Origin: CAWCXF01 sp963799455
GTDB lineage: Bacteria > Pseudomonadota > Alphaproteobacteria > Rhodobacterales > Rhodobacteraceae
Assembly: GCA_963799455.1 (NCBI GenBank)
Contig: CAWCXF010000005.1
Coordinates: forward strand, 277,549-341,548
Direction: 5' to 3'
Length of the DNA stretch: 64,000 nucleotides
Of the stretch, positions 1 through 9,537 are shown piece by piece. Numbering within the stretch: position 1 is the first letter of the stretch; the number at the start of each line of letters is the position of its first letter. A program made the translations under genes and the position numbers. Below the pieces are notes generated by a model, which was not told where the DNA came from, made no database searches, and saw only the letters and a list, made by a program, of their open reading frames with translations.

Positions 1-406
1 CGAGCGCTGCCGCCAGCATCGCTCCGATGACGGCCGCGGACGCCCTCCTCGAGCGGATCGCCCCGGCCCTCCAGCGCCGGCGCGGTCGCGCTCGTCGTCG
101 CCGTCTCGCTCAGGGCGTGGTCTGCACCGCGCCCGCCACCGCCGTGCCCGGTCGGCTCGACACTCCGAGACCACGCCACCCTCGAATCGCCACCACCGCC
201 TCGACAGCACCGAGACCTGCCGGATCGGAGCTTCGCCTACGCCAGCCGCTGGGCCGGAGGCTGACCGCCCGCGGGCTCCACCTGCCCCGCCACTGGGCCG
301 AGGACGCGGCCCCGGCGCATGCAGTCGCCCATCCCCACCACGACGGCCTTCGCCACCAAGCCCGCCCCGGCGAGGGAGGTGAGCGCCCGGGCCGTAGGCG
401 CCGGCC
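1..406. other. No recognisable gene, left edge
   Basis: This very GC-rich stretch is open in several frames because stop codons are rare, but none of the translations resembles a protein I recognise. It lies directly downstream, in the minus-strand sense, of a decayed IS5 transposase. It may be more insertion-sequence debris, but nothing in the sequence proves that. Confidence 0.5.
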
Positions 407-823
407 TCACGACCAGAAGCGGACGATTGGGGCGATGGCGGCGGCGTCGCGGTGGTGTTCTGCGAGCTTGTCGCGCCGGGCTGCGACGCGGCGCTGGTCC
501 TTGAGGCGGGCGACGGTGCGCTCGATGGCGTTGCGGGCGCGCCGGAGGGTCGGCTCGGTGGGATGGGGGGTGCGGGAGGGGCTGCCGGGGATCACGGGCA
601 GGGCGCCGCGCGCGGCGAGGTCGTCGCGGATGGCCCGGCCGTCGTGGCGGCGTCCGGGCACGAAACCCGCGAGCAGGCCCAGTGCCGCTGGCGCATCGCC
701 CCGGCGCCCCGCCCGGACGATCGGGCGGCGGGGTCGGCCCGCCGGTCGTTGGCGCGCCACGCCGCGCCCCTCCCTGGGCAGCACCGGCCGGGGCCGCTCG
801 GACTGCGCCGCGCTCAGCCGGAA
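407..823 (-). pseudogene. IS5-family transposase relic, internally deleted
   Basis: About 138 codons remain of a DDE transposase. The first 50 residues match the N-terminal region of IS5-type transposases (LSAAQ, then RAGRRGDAPAALG). They run directly into the C-terminal part (HDGRAIRDDLAARGALPVIP, then RNAIERTVARLKDQRRVAARRDK). That C-terminal part carries the family's glutamate in the IER motif. The middle of the protein, with the first catalytic aspartate, is missing. IS5-family transposases are usually 250-330 residues, so this cannot be active. The join is in frame and suggests an internal deletion. Assignment to IS5 rests on the residues seen; the exact subgroup is not resolved. Confidence 0.7.
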
Positions 824-1722
824 CGGGTCGCCGCACCTCGCGCCCCCCAAGCCAGGTCGGCGCAGGAACGCACCAGAAGGGATCAGAGGGGTCCGGGGCC
901 TAGGGCCGCGGGTGCGCCCCGCGCCTGGGTGCGGGCCGACGCGCTCCAGGGCTCGGACGTCCGGCTCGGGGGCCTGCTCGCGGAGCGCGGCCAGCCCTGC
1001 GCGCTCGGCTGCGTGCACGAGCCAGGGGGTGGCCGTCCCCGAGCCGGCTGCCTGACGACAAACGTTGAGCGGCGTCCTTTCCGGCGCCACGTCCGCTCCA
1101 GTTCCTGCTAGAGAATCAGGTTCTTGAGCGTTGCCCGAAGAGCCGCTGCCGAGGTTCGGTCCTCGAAGATGTCTTCGAGGCACCCGCCCCATTGGCCGGG
1201 CGGCTGGCAGCGCTCGAGCCGTTGTCGTGGGGAATGAGAACCCATCCCCCGGAGTGACGGGACAGCCCGGATCAACATCCACCGTGAGGGGCTAGATCCC
1301 CGAGGGCCGGACTCCCGTCCAGGCCGGCCCCGCCGTCATGGCTCTCGCCCTCTCGGGCGTCGAGGGTCCGAAACTCCACCCCCGGGCCCGGGCGCCGCTC
1401 AGGGGGCGCCGAGGAGGGCTTCGCGCGCTGGCTGCAGAGCCCTGGCTGCCCATCCGCACAAGCCGGCGCGCCCCGGCCGCGACGGCCTGCTGCTGGGTAG
1501 CGTCCGCGGTGGTGCCGACGGGGGGCGCCGAGGGGGGCGCCGAGGGTTCTGCCTGGGGTGGGGCATTCCCCATCGCCCGCGGCGTCGAGGGCGGTGGCCA
1601 CCGGGGTCGTCGGGCGAGGGGGAGCTTGCCGCCTCACCCGGGCCCCGAGGGACGGCCCCGATGCGAGGGCGCAGCGCCCTTGGCCGAGCAGCCCGCGAAG
1701 GGCGGGGACGACGGCCCGACGC
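824..1722. other. Gene-free stretch between two IS relics
   Basis: About 900 bases without a convincing gene. Long open frames exist on both strands but are arginine- and proline-rich, as random reading of GC-rich DNA gives. No transposase motifs, terminal repeats or RNA genes were recognised. Confidence 0.45.
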
Positions 1723-2366
1723 CCCGTCGCGGAGGCGGTGCTGCAGATCATCGTGGCGGCCGAGGTCGAGGGCCTCGTCGGCGCCGGGCGCCACGAGCGC
1801 CCCGGGGGCCGCACGACCTGGCGCGACGGCTGGCGCGAGCGGAGGCTCGAGACGCCGTCCCGGTGGCCTCGCCATCCCGGTAGCCGCGCCGTTCCGGTGG
1901 CCTCGCCATCCCGGTAGCCGCGCCGTTCCGGTGGCCGCGCCGGTCCCGGGGGCCGTCGACGCCGGCGGACGCCGCGGGACGTCGGGCTGCCCATCGGGCC
2001 CTCGGAGGCCGAGGCGTTCGGGAGCGCGTTCGTGAAGCCCCTCGGCCCCGCGCGGCTCCGAGGGGCGCGCCAAGCTGGCGACCTCGGGCGCCCATGAGGG
2101 GCGGGCGGGCCGGCCATCGCCCGCTCGCCCACGGGCGCCGCGCCGGCCGCACGGCCGCGTGCGCCTCACGAGGGGCGCGCTCGCCCGCGGCCTGCGCCCG
2201 GACCAGCGTCGTCGCGGCCGCGATCCGTCACGCCTGCGTCCAGCCCGGCCACGCCTGGGCCGCCCGGGCGGCCCACGCCGCCGAGCGGCCCCGAGCCCGC
2301 TGGCCCAGGCCGCGCTCGTGGGCGACGCCGAGGCCGACGCGCCGGCCTGCATGGCACTCCCCCTTG
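1723..2366 (+). pseudogene. IS256-family transposase relic, fragmented
   Basis: Three blocks recall a mutator-type (IS256) transposase, in different frames. Near 1723-1860 there is VLQIIVAAEVEGLVGAGRHE followed by RTTWRDGWRERRLET, the conserved N-terminal region. Near 1980-2095 there is VGLPIGPSEAEAFGSAFVK and then, after a shift, GAHEG, which corresponds to the VxxGPSEAExFW and SDAHEGL region. Near 2318-2366 there is LVGDAEADAPACMALP, like the DAEADVLAYMAFP segment. The parts between are lost or scrambled, and a tandem repeat at 1861-1941 breaks the first block. It is a dead element; ends were not found. Confidence 0.65.
1861..1941. repeat. 34-bp tandem repeat, about 2.4 units
   Basis: The unit starting CGGTGGCCTCGCCATCCCGG occupies 1861-1894 and is repeated without change at 1895-1928. 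A third, partial unit begins at 1929. The repeat lies inside the decayed IS256 transposase and probably arose by slippage after the gene lost its function. Confidence 0.85.
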
Positions 2367-2470
2367 GCCCCCCTGGCCCCCTGCGCCGCCGCGCCAGATC
2401 GATGCGACGCACGCGGCCGCCACCTTGCGCGCGGGCTCCGGCAACAAGACCGACGAGCGACGACGCGCGC

Positions 2471-3195
2471 GGCCTCGCCGACCTGATGCGGGCGAAGGCG
2501 TTCCGCCCGGCCTGGGTCAGGTCGCCCGGGGCACGGCGGGAGCGCGCTCCTGGCCGTGCGCGAGCAGCGGCGCCGCCAGTCGCTCGACCTGCGCGGGCGC
2601 CGTCTGGTCGATCCTTCAGGCCGAGGGGTTGAGACCTGCGAGGCCGGCCCGCCCGGGATCCCGCGCCCTGGTCGACGCGGCGCTGGACGATCCGGGCCTG
2701 CGACCCGTCCCGCGGCCTCTCGTCGAGGTCGTCGACCGGCCCGCAGGCGCGATCGACGCGCTCGACCGGCCGATCGCCGCCCGGGCGAAGGTGAGCGAGC
2801 CCTGCCGCCGCCCGACGACGGCCCCGGGCGTCGGGCCGCCGGTGGCGATGACCCACGGCGCGGGCATGGACGACCCCTCGAGGTTCGCAAGCGCGCGCGA
2901 CGGGCGCGCGACGGGGGCGCGACGGGGGCGCGCCCTTCGGCCTGACGCCCCGGCGAGGGCGGCCGGGCGACATGGGCTGGTCGGGCGGCATCGATCGAGC
3001 TGGCGACGCCGGCGTGCGGCGCGCCCTCTGTCGAGCAGCCGACGCGCCCATCCCTCACAGCCGGGGATGGGGCGCGCCGAAGTCCTGGGCGGTGCGCCTC
3101 GCGGGGCGGCGAGGGCCAGGCCAAGGCCAAGGTCGCGCTCGCGCGCAGGCTCGCCGTCGTGCTCCGTCGCATGGGGCTCAGCGGCGAGCCGGACC
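2471..3195 (+). pseudogene. IS110-family transposase relic
   Basis: Pieces in several frames follow the order of an IS110-type (DEDD/transposase_20) protein. GLADLMRAKAFRPAWVRS lies near 2471-2525. ALDRPIAARAKVSEPCRR, the turn before the transposase_20 domain, lies near 2757-2812. The hallmark TAPGVGPPVAMTHG (family: T-x-PGVG) lies near 2817-2860. RFASARD lies near 2880, GGIDRAGDAGVRRALCRAAD near 2985-3044, and a C-terminal VALARRLAVVLRRMG near 3132-3180. Each block needs a frame change to join the next, so the gene is dead. Its N-terminal catalytic domain is not seen here; an isolated IS110 N-terminus occurs at 16983-17111, but nothing links the two. Confidence 0.7.
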
Positions 3196-3368
3196 GCGCG
3201 ACCGCCTCCGCCTGATCGCAAGGCATCGCGGCGAACGAGTTCGGCCGCGCCTTCGGGCGCTGCCGTCAGGGGCCCGCTCGGGGGCGGGGTCGAGGCGAGC
3301 GCGCTCCGTTCCTTCGGCGCTCCGGCGACGTGCCTGGAGCTATGGCTGATTTTGGGTGACGCGGCCGA

Positions 3369-4407
3369 TCAGGCGGCGCGGTGATCGGGCGCCGCGGTGG
3401 CGACGCCGTCGGTGAAGGTGACGCCGGCGAGGAGCATCGGCAAGCGGTTCTCGCCCTTCAGGCGCCGCCAGGTCTTCGAGGCGGCCATGACGAGCTTGAA
3501 CACCATCAGCCGGGCGGTGGTCTGCGACAGCGCTCCCTTGGTTCGGACGGTCCGATGGCGGACGGTGGCGAACACGCTCTCGATGGGGTTGGCGGTGCGC
3601 AGGTGATCCCAGTGCTCGGCCGGGAAGTCGAAGAAGGCCAAGAGCGCGTCGCGGTCCTTCACCAGGCGCTCGACCGCCTTGGGGTACTTGGCGCCGTACT
3701 TCTTCACGAACACGGCGATGGCCGCCTCGGCTTGGGCCCGGTCGGGGGCGTCGCGGACCTCGCGCAGGTCGGCCCTCATGCCGGGCTGAACCGACTTCGG
3801 GACCGCGTTGAGGACGTTGGCGGCCTTGTGTGCCCAACAGCGCTGATGACGCGTGGAGGGGAAGACCTCCTCGAGCGCCCGCCAGAACCCCATGGCGCCG
3901 TCGCCCACCGCGATCTCGGGGGCTGTGGCCAGGCCCCTTGCCGTCAGATCGACGAGCAGCTCGCGCCAGCTCTGGACGCTCTCGCGCACGCCTGTCTGGA
4001 ACCCCACGAGCTCCTTCTTGCCCTCGGGCGTCGCTCCGATCACCACCAGCATGCACTCGGCCGTGGGCTCCATCCGCGCCTGCAAGTACACCCCGTCGGC
4101 CCAGACGTAGACGTACCTCCGGGCCGACAGGTCGCGCCGCTGCCAGCGCGCGCACTCGTCCTGCCAGCCCTCCTTCAGGCGCCCGATCACCGAAGGCGCG
4201 ACAGGTTCGGGGCGTCGCGGCCGAGCAGCGCCGCCAGCGCCTCCTGAAAGTCCCCCGTCGAGACGCCGCGGAGGTAGAGAACCGGCAAAAGCGCGTCCAA
4301 GCTCCGTGTCCGCCGCGCCCATCTCGGCAGGATCGCCGAGATGAACCGCACCGGCTCGGACTCGCCCGGATCGCGGTCGCGCACCTTCAGCCGGCGAACC
4401 GGGACCG
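3369..4407 (-). pseudogene. IS256-family transposase, C-terminal part
   Basis: This piece holds the catalytic core and C-terminus of a mutator-type transposase. EPVRFISAILPRWARR and GVSTGDFQEALAALLG come first. After a frameshift near 4190 it continues PSVIGRLKEGWQDEC, YVWADGVYLQAR (first catalytic Asp), AVGDGAMGFWRALEEVFP (second Asp), RCWAHKAANVLNAVPKS and NPIESVFATVRHRT (catalytic Glu). All three acidic residues are kept, but the frameshift and the upstream IS21 insertion at 4408 destroy the gene. The stop lies close to the left terminal repeat, as usual for IS256 elements. Confidence 0.85.
4401..4407. repeat. Target-site duplication, left of the IS21-type element
   Basis: GGGACCG at 4401-4407 is repeated exactly at 7011-7017 on the other side of the IS21-type element. 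IS21 elements duplicate 4-8 bp on insertion. Joining the two flanks restores the interrupted IS256 transposase, which confirms the boundaries. Confidence 0.9.
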
Positions 4408-4488
4408 TGTAGGGCGTCAACCTTCTTGGCCGGGACCGACAACCAAGTTGGCCGGTTTGCTGGCTGCTGCGGTTGGAGGTCGTGCGGT

Positions 4489-5314
4489 TCAGGCGGCTCC
4501 TTTGTGGTTGTCGTCGAGGCTGTCGGTGGAGGCTGTCGCTGGGACCGCGACCTCGCCATCCTTTCGGCTGGCGGCCGCTCTGCGGCGGTAACTGTCGACG
4601 TTCATCTCCAGGATGGTCGCGTGGTGGACGAGCCTGTCGATGGCGGCGACGGTGACGGCGGGGTCGGGGGAGACGCGGTCCCGGGCGCGTGAGCGCTGGT
4701 TGGCGGCGATGGCCAGGCTTCGGGTTTCGTATCGGCGGGCGATGAGCTCGAAGAGGACGGAGGTCTCGGCCTGGTCCTTCTGAGCGTAGGCGATGTCGTC
4801 GAGGACGATGAGGTCGAAGCGGTCGAGCTTTGCGAGGGCGCCCTCGAGGGCGAGGTCGCGCCGCGCGGCCTGGAGCCTTTGGACGAGGTCGGTGGTGCGG
4901 GTGTAGAGCACGCGGTGGCCGGCCTCGATCAGGGCGTGTCCGATGGCACAGAGCAAATGGGTTTTGCCGGCGCCCGAGTTGCCGATGGCGATGAGGTTGG
5001 CGCCCGCCTCGAGCCAGTCGCCCGCGGCGAGCGCCTCGATCCGCTTCCGGGGCACCTTCGGCAGGGCCTTGAAGTCGAAGGTGGCGAGCGTCTTGCCGCC
5101 CGGCAGATGGGAGGCGTTGAGATGGCGCTGGATGCGGCGGGTCTCGCGTTCGGCCAACTCGCACTCGGCGAGGGCCGCGAGGAAGCGCGCGGCGGGCCAG
5201 CCTTCCTTGTCGGCCTGCGGGGCCGAAGCCCTGCCAGCGCCGGGTGAAGCTGGGCAGGCGCAGCGCTGTGAGCATGCTCGGCAGCGTGTGGACGTCGATC
5301 TCCCGGGCGGTCAT
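4489..5314 (-). pseudogene. istB: IstB, IS21 transposition helper ATPase (frameshifted)
   Basis: IstB is the AAA+ partner that assists the IstA transposase at the target. The protein starts MTAREIDVHTLPSMLTALRL at 5314. It shifts frame once near 5222, then continues QADKEGWP, LAERETRRIQRHL and IAIGNSGAGKTHLL (Walker A). VLDDIAYAQKD (Walker B) follows, then PDPAVTVAAIDRLVHHATIL, a signature near the IstB C-terminus. Length after repair is about 275 residues, somewhat above the usual 250; the tail is basic. The start codon overlaps the istA stop as ATGA. Removing one base near 5222 would make the gene whole. Confidence 0.88.
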
Positions 5315-6805
5315 GCGCGCGCCTCAAGCAGCGCGTCGAAGCTCGCGAGCGCGGTGAGCGCGACGGGAACGTCGGCGGGCAGACCGCGGCTGCGCGGCTC
5401 GAGCCGGGCACGGAGGGCGCGGGCGTCAGGTGCTCGCCCTTCAGCGAGGTCCTCGGCGATCAGGTGGGCGAGCTGCGGCCTCGCAGCCCTCGTCGTGGGC
5501 GAGCGCGAGGAGGCCCACCATGCGCCGACAGGCGTCCTTCTGGGGCAGCGCCTCGGACAGGCACGCCCAGGCCTGGGAGTACTCGGTGCGCGGGAACAGG
5601 CTGTCGCGGAAGACCGAGCCGGCGAGCGCCTGAGGCTTGCGCCGAAGGGCATGGATCACGTGGCGGTGGTCGACCACGTGGACGCGCCGTCCGCCGCCTG
5701 CGGCACGTCGGCGTGGATGGGTGACGACGCGGGTCGCCCCGAGCCAAGCCTCGATGCGGTCGTCATACACATGGATGCGCAAGCGGTGGCCGATGAGCCG
5801 CGCCGGCGCACTGTAGAAGACGCTGTGCACGAGGAAGCCGCCGGTTCGCGTGACGCGCGCGACGAGCTCGGCGAAGTCGGTGGTGCGCCGAGGCGGCAGG
5901 GGTCGCAGCGCCGCCATCTCGACATGCACCTTGGCCTCGCGGCGCCGGTTCCGCCGTGCGACGAGCTGATCCACGAAGGTCCGGTACTCGGCGAGCCCGG
6001 CGAAGTCGCGTGAGCCGCGCAGGATCAGGGCCTGGTCGAGGGCGGTCTTGAGATGGCGGTGGTGGGACTCGACCGCGCCGTTCTCATGGGCCTCGCCCGG
6101 GTTGTTGCGGCTGGCGATCAGGCCGTAGTGGGCGCACAGCTCCTCGTAGCGGCGCGTGGCGTCCTCGGCGGCCTCGCGCGTGAGGTTGCGGTAGGCGGCC
6201 GACAAGCTGTCGGTGCGGTGCTCGTGCGGCACGCCGCCGAGGCCCCACAAGGCATTCTGGAGGTTCTCGGCGAGCGCCGTGAAGCTCTCGCCGCCAAGGA
6301 CCACGGCGGCGTGCTCCCAGCCGCTGTAGGCCAGCGCGAAGTGGTAGAGCCGGTGGTCGAAGGGCGCGCCCGCGATGGTGACGCCAAGCGCGCCCGCGTC
6401 GGTGAAGTCCGACAGCGCCAGGCGCCCCGGCTCGGGCGCCTGGCGGAAGATCACGTCGCGCGCAGGGCCATGGAGCGCGCGCCAGTCGCGCACCCGCCGT
6501 TCCAGCGTCCGCCGGATGCGGTCGTCGGGGAAGGCGTCGGGGTCCGTCATCTGGAGGTGGCGCAGGAGCGTGACCGCCTGCACCGAGGGGTCGCGCTCCA
6601 GGATCGGCAGCACCACCGGCTCCCACACCCCGGCGAGGGGATCGGGGACGGTGCGGCCGCGCTCGGCGCGCCGTTGCGAGGGGAGACGGGGGTCGCCCTC
6701 GAGGCGCCGAGCGGTGCGTTCGCTGAAGCCAGCGCGGGCCGCGGCGAGGCGTTGGGGGTGATGGGGACGGTCGTGCATGTACAGTCTCGCTTGCTGGTCG
6801 GTGAC
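5311..6805 (-). pseudogene. istA: IstA, IS21 transposase (frameshifted near its end)
   Basis: This is the DDE/D transposase of the IS21 element, about 500 residues. It opens with a helix-turn-helix region (TDQQARLYMHDR, then AARAGFSERTARRLEGD). The rve integrase core follows: LALSDFTDAG with the first Asp, HRTDSLSAAY with the second, and NGAVESHHRHLK with the Glu. The C-terminal Mu-like domain reads HPRRRAAGGGRRVHVVDHRH, where one expects a complete zinc/His motif. A single-base shift near 5485 separates the last 55 residues (LAHLIAEDLAEGRAPD), which end in LEARA and overlap the istB start. The true start codon is not clear; 6805 marks the first family-like residue. Confidence 0.87.
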
Positions 6806-7010
6806 GGGTCTGCCCGGCACGTCGGGACCTCCGTTTGGACGACAGAGATCCCGCTCGTACCGACCCGCAGCGGCCAGCACCCCACGCCATCGCCCCTCGG
6901 AGACGATCGCGCCGGCGGCGTCTGCCTCCAGTCGGGCTACGCCCTCCCTGAGGCCGACGCCGCCGGCCAACTTGGCTGTCGGCACCGGTCAGGGTGGTTG
7001 TCGCTCAACA

Positions 7011-7017
7011 GGGACCG
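7011..7017. repeat. Target-site duplication, right of the IS21-type element
   Basis: GGGACCG, identical to 4401-4407, immediately follows the terminal CA of the IS21-type element. Confidence 0.9.
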
Positions 7018-7259
7018 GTCCCACGCCGGTCTGGATCGCGCGCTCGGGGCCGGAGCCGTGGCGCACGACCCGCCGCCGGCCGTCCTCGAGCCGCGCCTCG
7101 GCGAAGGTGGCGTTGAGGCGCGTCGGCCTCCGCGGCCAGCGCCTCCGCGAGGATGCGCCGCGCGCCTTCGCGCGCCAGCGCCGTCAGCGGATCGTCGATC
7201 TCGTCGCCCTGGCGAAAGGGCAGGATGCTGGTAGTCTCGGTCACGGCGTATCGCTCCAT
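7011..7259 (-). pseudogene. IS256-family transposase, N-terminal part
   Basis: This is the first 80 or so codons of the transposase whose remainder is at 3369-4407. It starts MERYAVTETTSILPFRQGDE at 7259, followed by DDPLTALAREGARRILAEAL, the usual beginning of alphaproteobacterial IS256 transposases. After a frameshift near 7115 the line continues LEDGRRRVVRHGSGPERAIQ and then GVGPVPV, where the IS21-type element enters. Start choice: a GACCTCC stretch lies just upstream, and the right terminal repeat begins about 60 bases further out. Confidence 0.83.
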
Positions 7260-7318
7260 CTGGAGGTCCTGGCAGGCTTCGTCACCCGCCTCGATACGCC
7301 GCCCTCCTCGAACCGCCA

Positions 7319-8200
7319 TCACCCAGATTCGGCCATTCTGTTCGCGGGTGACGATGGCAGCCAGGCTCCGGGGGCGGCGATGTGGACCTCGGGCGCGGGC
7401 GGCTGCCACCCGAGCGCCGAGTGCGGCCTGAGGGTGTTGTGATGCCGGCGCCAGGCTTCGATCGGAACCTGGGCCTCGCGTAGGGTGTAGAAGATCTCCC
7501 CACAGGGGAGCTCGTCGCGGAGCCTGGCGTTGAAGCTCTCCAGGGTGCCGTTCTCCCATGGGCTGCCGGGCTCGATGGTGGCGGTCTCGGCGGCCTGTGG
7601 CGGTGATCCACCCCCGCACGGCGGTGGCGGCGAACTCCGGGCCGTTGTGCGAGCGGATGTGCCCCGGCACGCCGCGCCCGCCGCATCAGCTCGGCCAAGA
7701 CCTCGAGCCCCTCGCTCGAGCCGAGCCGGCGCAGGGCGCGCACGGCCAACGCCTCGCGGGTGAACTCGTCCACGACGCACGAGCCATCCGGAACCTGCGG
7801 CCGTCGTGGGTCCGGTCGTGGACGAAGTCGTAGGCCCACACGTGGTTCGGCCGCTCCGGACGGAGCCGCACGCACGACCCACAGCCCAGCCGGAGCCGGC
7901 CCCGCTTCGGCTGCCTCCGTGGCACCGCTCTCGCCCCTCGCGCCGCCAGATGCGCAAGGCGCGCTTCTTGTTCACCGCCCCCCCCGCCTGTCGGAGCAAA
8001 GCCGTGATCCACAGGTCCGCCGTGGCGCCCATGGATGGGGGCCAGCTCGACGATGTCGCCCGTCGGCCGGGCCTCGTCGTCGGGCGTCCTGGACCGCCGG
8101 CGCTGGGTCGAGCGCGGCTGGCCGAGGACCCAGGCCACGCCCGGCGCTCCGAGACGCCGAGCGCCGCGCAGACCTGGGCCACCTTCTCGCGCCGGCGCGA
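7319..8200 (-). pseudogene. IS3-family orfB (integrase) relic
   Basis: The C-terminal end is clear: GSPWENGTLESFNARLRDEL with the catalytic Glu region, then FYTLREAQVPIEAWRRHHN, and RPHSALGWQPPAPE, a signature of IS3-family OrfB. Upstream, SHNGPEFAATAVRGW (second Asp region) and VVDEFTREALAVRALR occur in other frames, so at least three frameshifts separate the blocks. The far upstream part keeps CAALGVSERRAWPGSSASRA, the start region of OrfB. Its 3' end abuts the right terminus of the split IS256 element. Confidence 0.8.
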
Positions 8201-8214
8201 GGGGCTCGTCAGCT

Positions 8215-8541
8215 TCGCTGCGCGGACCTGCGGTTCCCCGCGCAGCCTCTTGGAGGACCATCTCGTCGAGCGTGAGGTCCGACACCGCGCGGCGCAGACG
8301 CGCGTTCTCCTGCTCGAGTTCCTTGAGCCGCTTCACCGGGTCGAGCTTCAGGCCCCCGAACTCGTTCCTCCAGCGGTGGTAGGCGACCTCGTCCGGCGCG
8401 GCCTCGGACCGGTGGCGGCGCACGCCTCACCCCCGATCGAGCGGATCGCCTCGCCCAGCGTCGCGCCCTGCGCCACCATCACGTCGACCCGGCCCGCAGC
8501 TTCGCCACGACCTCCTCGGGCTTGTGCCTCTTCCTCGGCAT
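8215..8541 (-). pseudogene. IS3-family orfA relic
   Basis: OrfA is the small helix-turn-helix protein of IS3 elements that is joined to OrfB by ribosomal frameshifting. The start MPRKRHKPEEVVAKLRAG at 8541 is typical. After a shift it continues VMVAQGATLGEAIRSIGG and then YHRWRNEFGGLKLDPVKRLK. ELEQENARLRRAVSDLTLDE, the leucine-zipper tail, follows, then LQEAARG. At least two frame changes and a premature stop near 8480 make it inactive. Confidence 0.82.
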
Positions 8542-8673
8542 GGATCCTCCTTCGCGGTCGAAGCCAACATTACAGGTGGAACCCGTTCAAAGGGGGGCAG
8601 GCCAGTGCAGGTTGGGCAGCGAGGGCCATCCGTCAAAAGCGGCGCCTGGGACCAGGCAAGCACCTCTTGTTAA

Positions 8674-9523
8674 GAGCCCCTGACAGAACCGTCTGATTTG
8701 GTTGAGGCAGATGAGCGAACAGGCGAGCGAGGTGAAGGCCCGGTGGATGTCGGCCCGGCGCTCGTAGCGGATGGTGAGGCGTCGGAAGCGCGCGAGCCAG
8801 GCGAGCGTGCGCTCGACCACCCAGCGGTGGCGGCCGAGGTGGTCAGAGCATTCGACGCCCCGGCGCGCGATGCGCGGGGTGATCGACCGCTCGCGGCACT
8901 CGGCGCGGCAGCGGCGGTGGTCGTAGGCCTTGTCCGCGTGGAGCTTGCGGGGCCGACAGCGGGGCCTGCCCAGGCCGCGGCGCACGCCCGGCACGACGTC
9001 CAGCACGGCCGCGAGCAACTTGCTGTCGTGGCGGTTGGCCCCGCTCGAGCCTCGAAGCCCAGCGGCGTGCCGCGGGCATCGACGACGAGGTGGCGCCTGC
9101 GTAGCCCGGGCGGCCCCGGTCGGTGGGGTTCGGGCCGATCTTGGTGCCCGGCGACGAGCGCCCCCTTCTGCCGGGATCGAGGCGCTGTCGATCGACGCCC
9201 GGTCCCAGTCGAGCGCGTCCGCCACGGCCAGCCGCTCGCGCAGCACCCGGTGCAGCTCGCCCAGCACGCCGGCGGCATGCCAGCCGCGCAGCCGCCGCCA
9301 GCACAGCCTGCCCCGGACCCCGATCCGGGGTCATGCCCGTGCAGCCGAACGCCTCCCGGGGCAGCCGCTCCCAGGAAACGCCGGACCACAGCACAAAGAT
9401 GATGCCCTCCAGGGCCCGGCGATCGTCGCACCGCGGCCGCCCGCCCTTCGGCTTCGGCGGCTCTTCCGGCAGCAGCGGCTCGACCGCCGCCTACAGCTCG
9501 TCACTCACAAGGGGTCTGGTCAT
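8674..9523 (-). pseudogene. IS5-family transposase, decayed
   Basis: The start MTRPLVSDEL at 9523 is followed by an in-frame TAG where related proteins have Trp. The coding sequence then continues AAVEPLLPEEPPKPKGGRPR, LWSGVSWERLPREAFGC and, after shifts, DALDWDRASIDSASI. NRHDSKLLAAVLDVVPGVRR (HDS), KLHADKAYDHRRCRAECR (second catalytic region), RHRWVVERTLAWLARFRRL (catalytic Glu) and YERRADIHRAF follow. The catalytic regions are recognisable but spread over several frames with a nonsense codon. It is therefore a pseudogene, or a gene with many sequence errors. The IS256 insertion lies 7 bases upstream of its start codon. Confidence 0.83.
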
Positions 9524-9529
9524 GACCCC

Positions 9530-9537
9530 CAACGCCG
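9530..9537. repeat. 8-bp target-site duplication, left of IS256-type copy 1
   Basis: CAACGCCG at 9530-9537 recurs exactly at 10964-10971. IS256-family elements make 8-9 bp duplications, so this fixes the boundaries of the element at 9538-10963. Confidence 0.92.

Larger units (their letters stand above)
4408..7010 (-). mobile_element. IS21-type element, 2603 bp
   Basis: The element begins TGTAGGGCGTCAACC and ends ...TCGCTCAACA, the TG...CA termini of IS21. Its last 48 bases, read inward, match the left end at most positions; both reach the shared block CCAAGTTGGCCGG. It encodes istA and istB on the minus strand with a 4-base ATGA overlap, the standard IS21 layout. It is flanked by the 7-bp repeat GGGACCG. 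Both genes carry single-base frameshifts, so as read it is inactive. The well-kept repeats and target duplication argue for a fairly recent insertion, so some of the shifts may be sequence errors. Confidence 0.9.
3337..7340 (-). mobile_element. IS256-type element split by an IS21-type element
   Basis: The transposase reads on the minus strand in two pieces (7011-7259 and 3369-4407) on either side of an IS21-type insertion. The left end begins near 3337 with GAGCTATGGCTGATTTTGGG. The right end near 7317-7340, read inward, gives CAGAATGGCCGAATCTGGG, an imperfect inverted copy. Removing the IS21 element restores the transposase across GPVPV-RRLKVRDRD. The outer target duplication was not identified. 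The same terminal sequence reappears in an 81-bp palindrome at 32183-32263, so this family has moved elsewhere in the genome. Confidence 0.75.

Noticed and set aside
1861..1941. CRISPR-like repeat
   Set aside because: The units are directly adjacent without spacers, and no cas genes are near.
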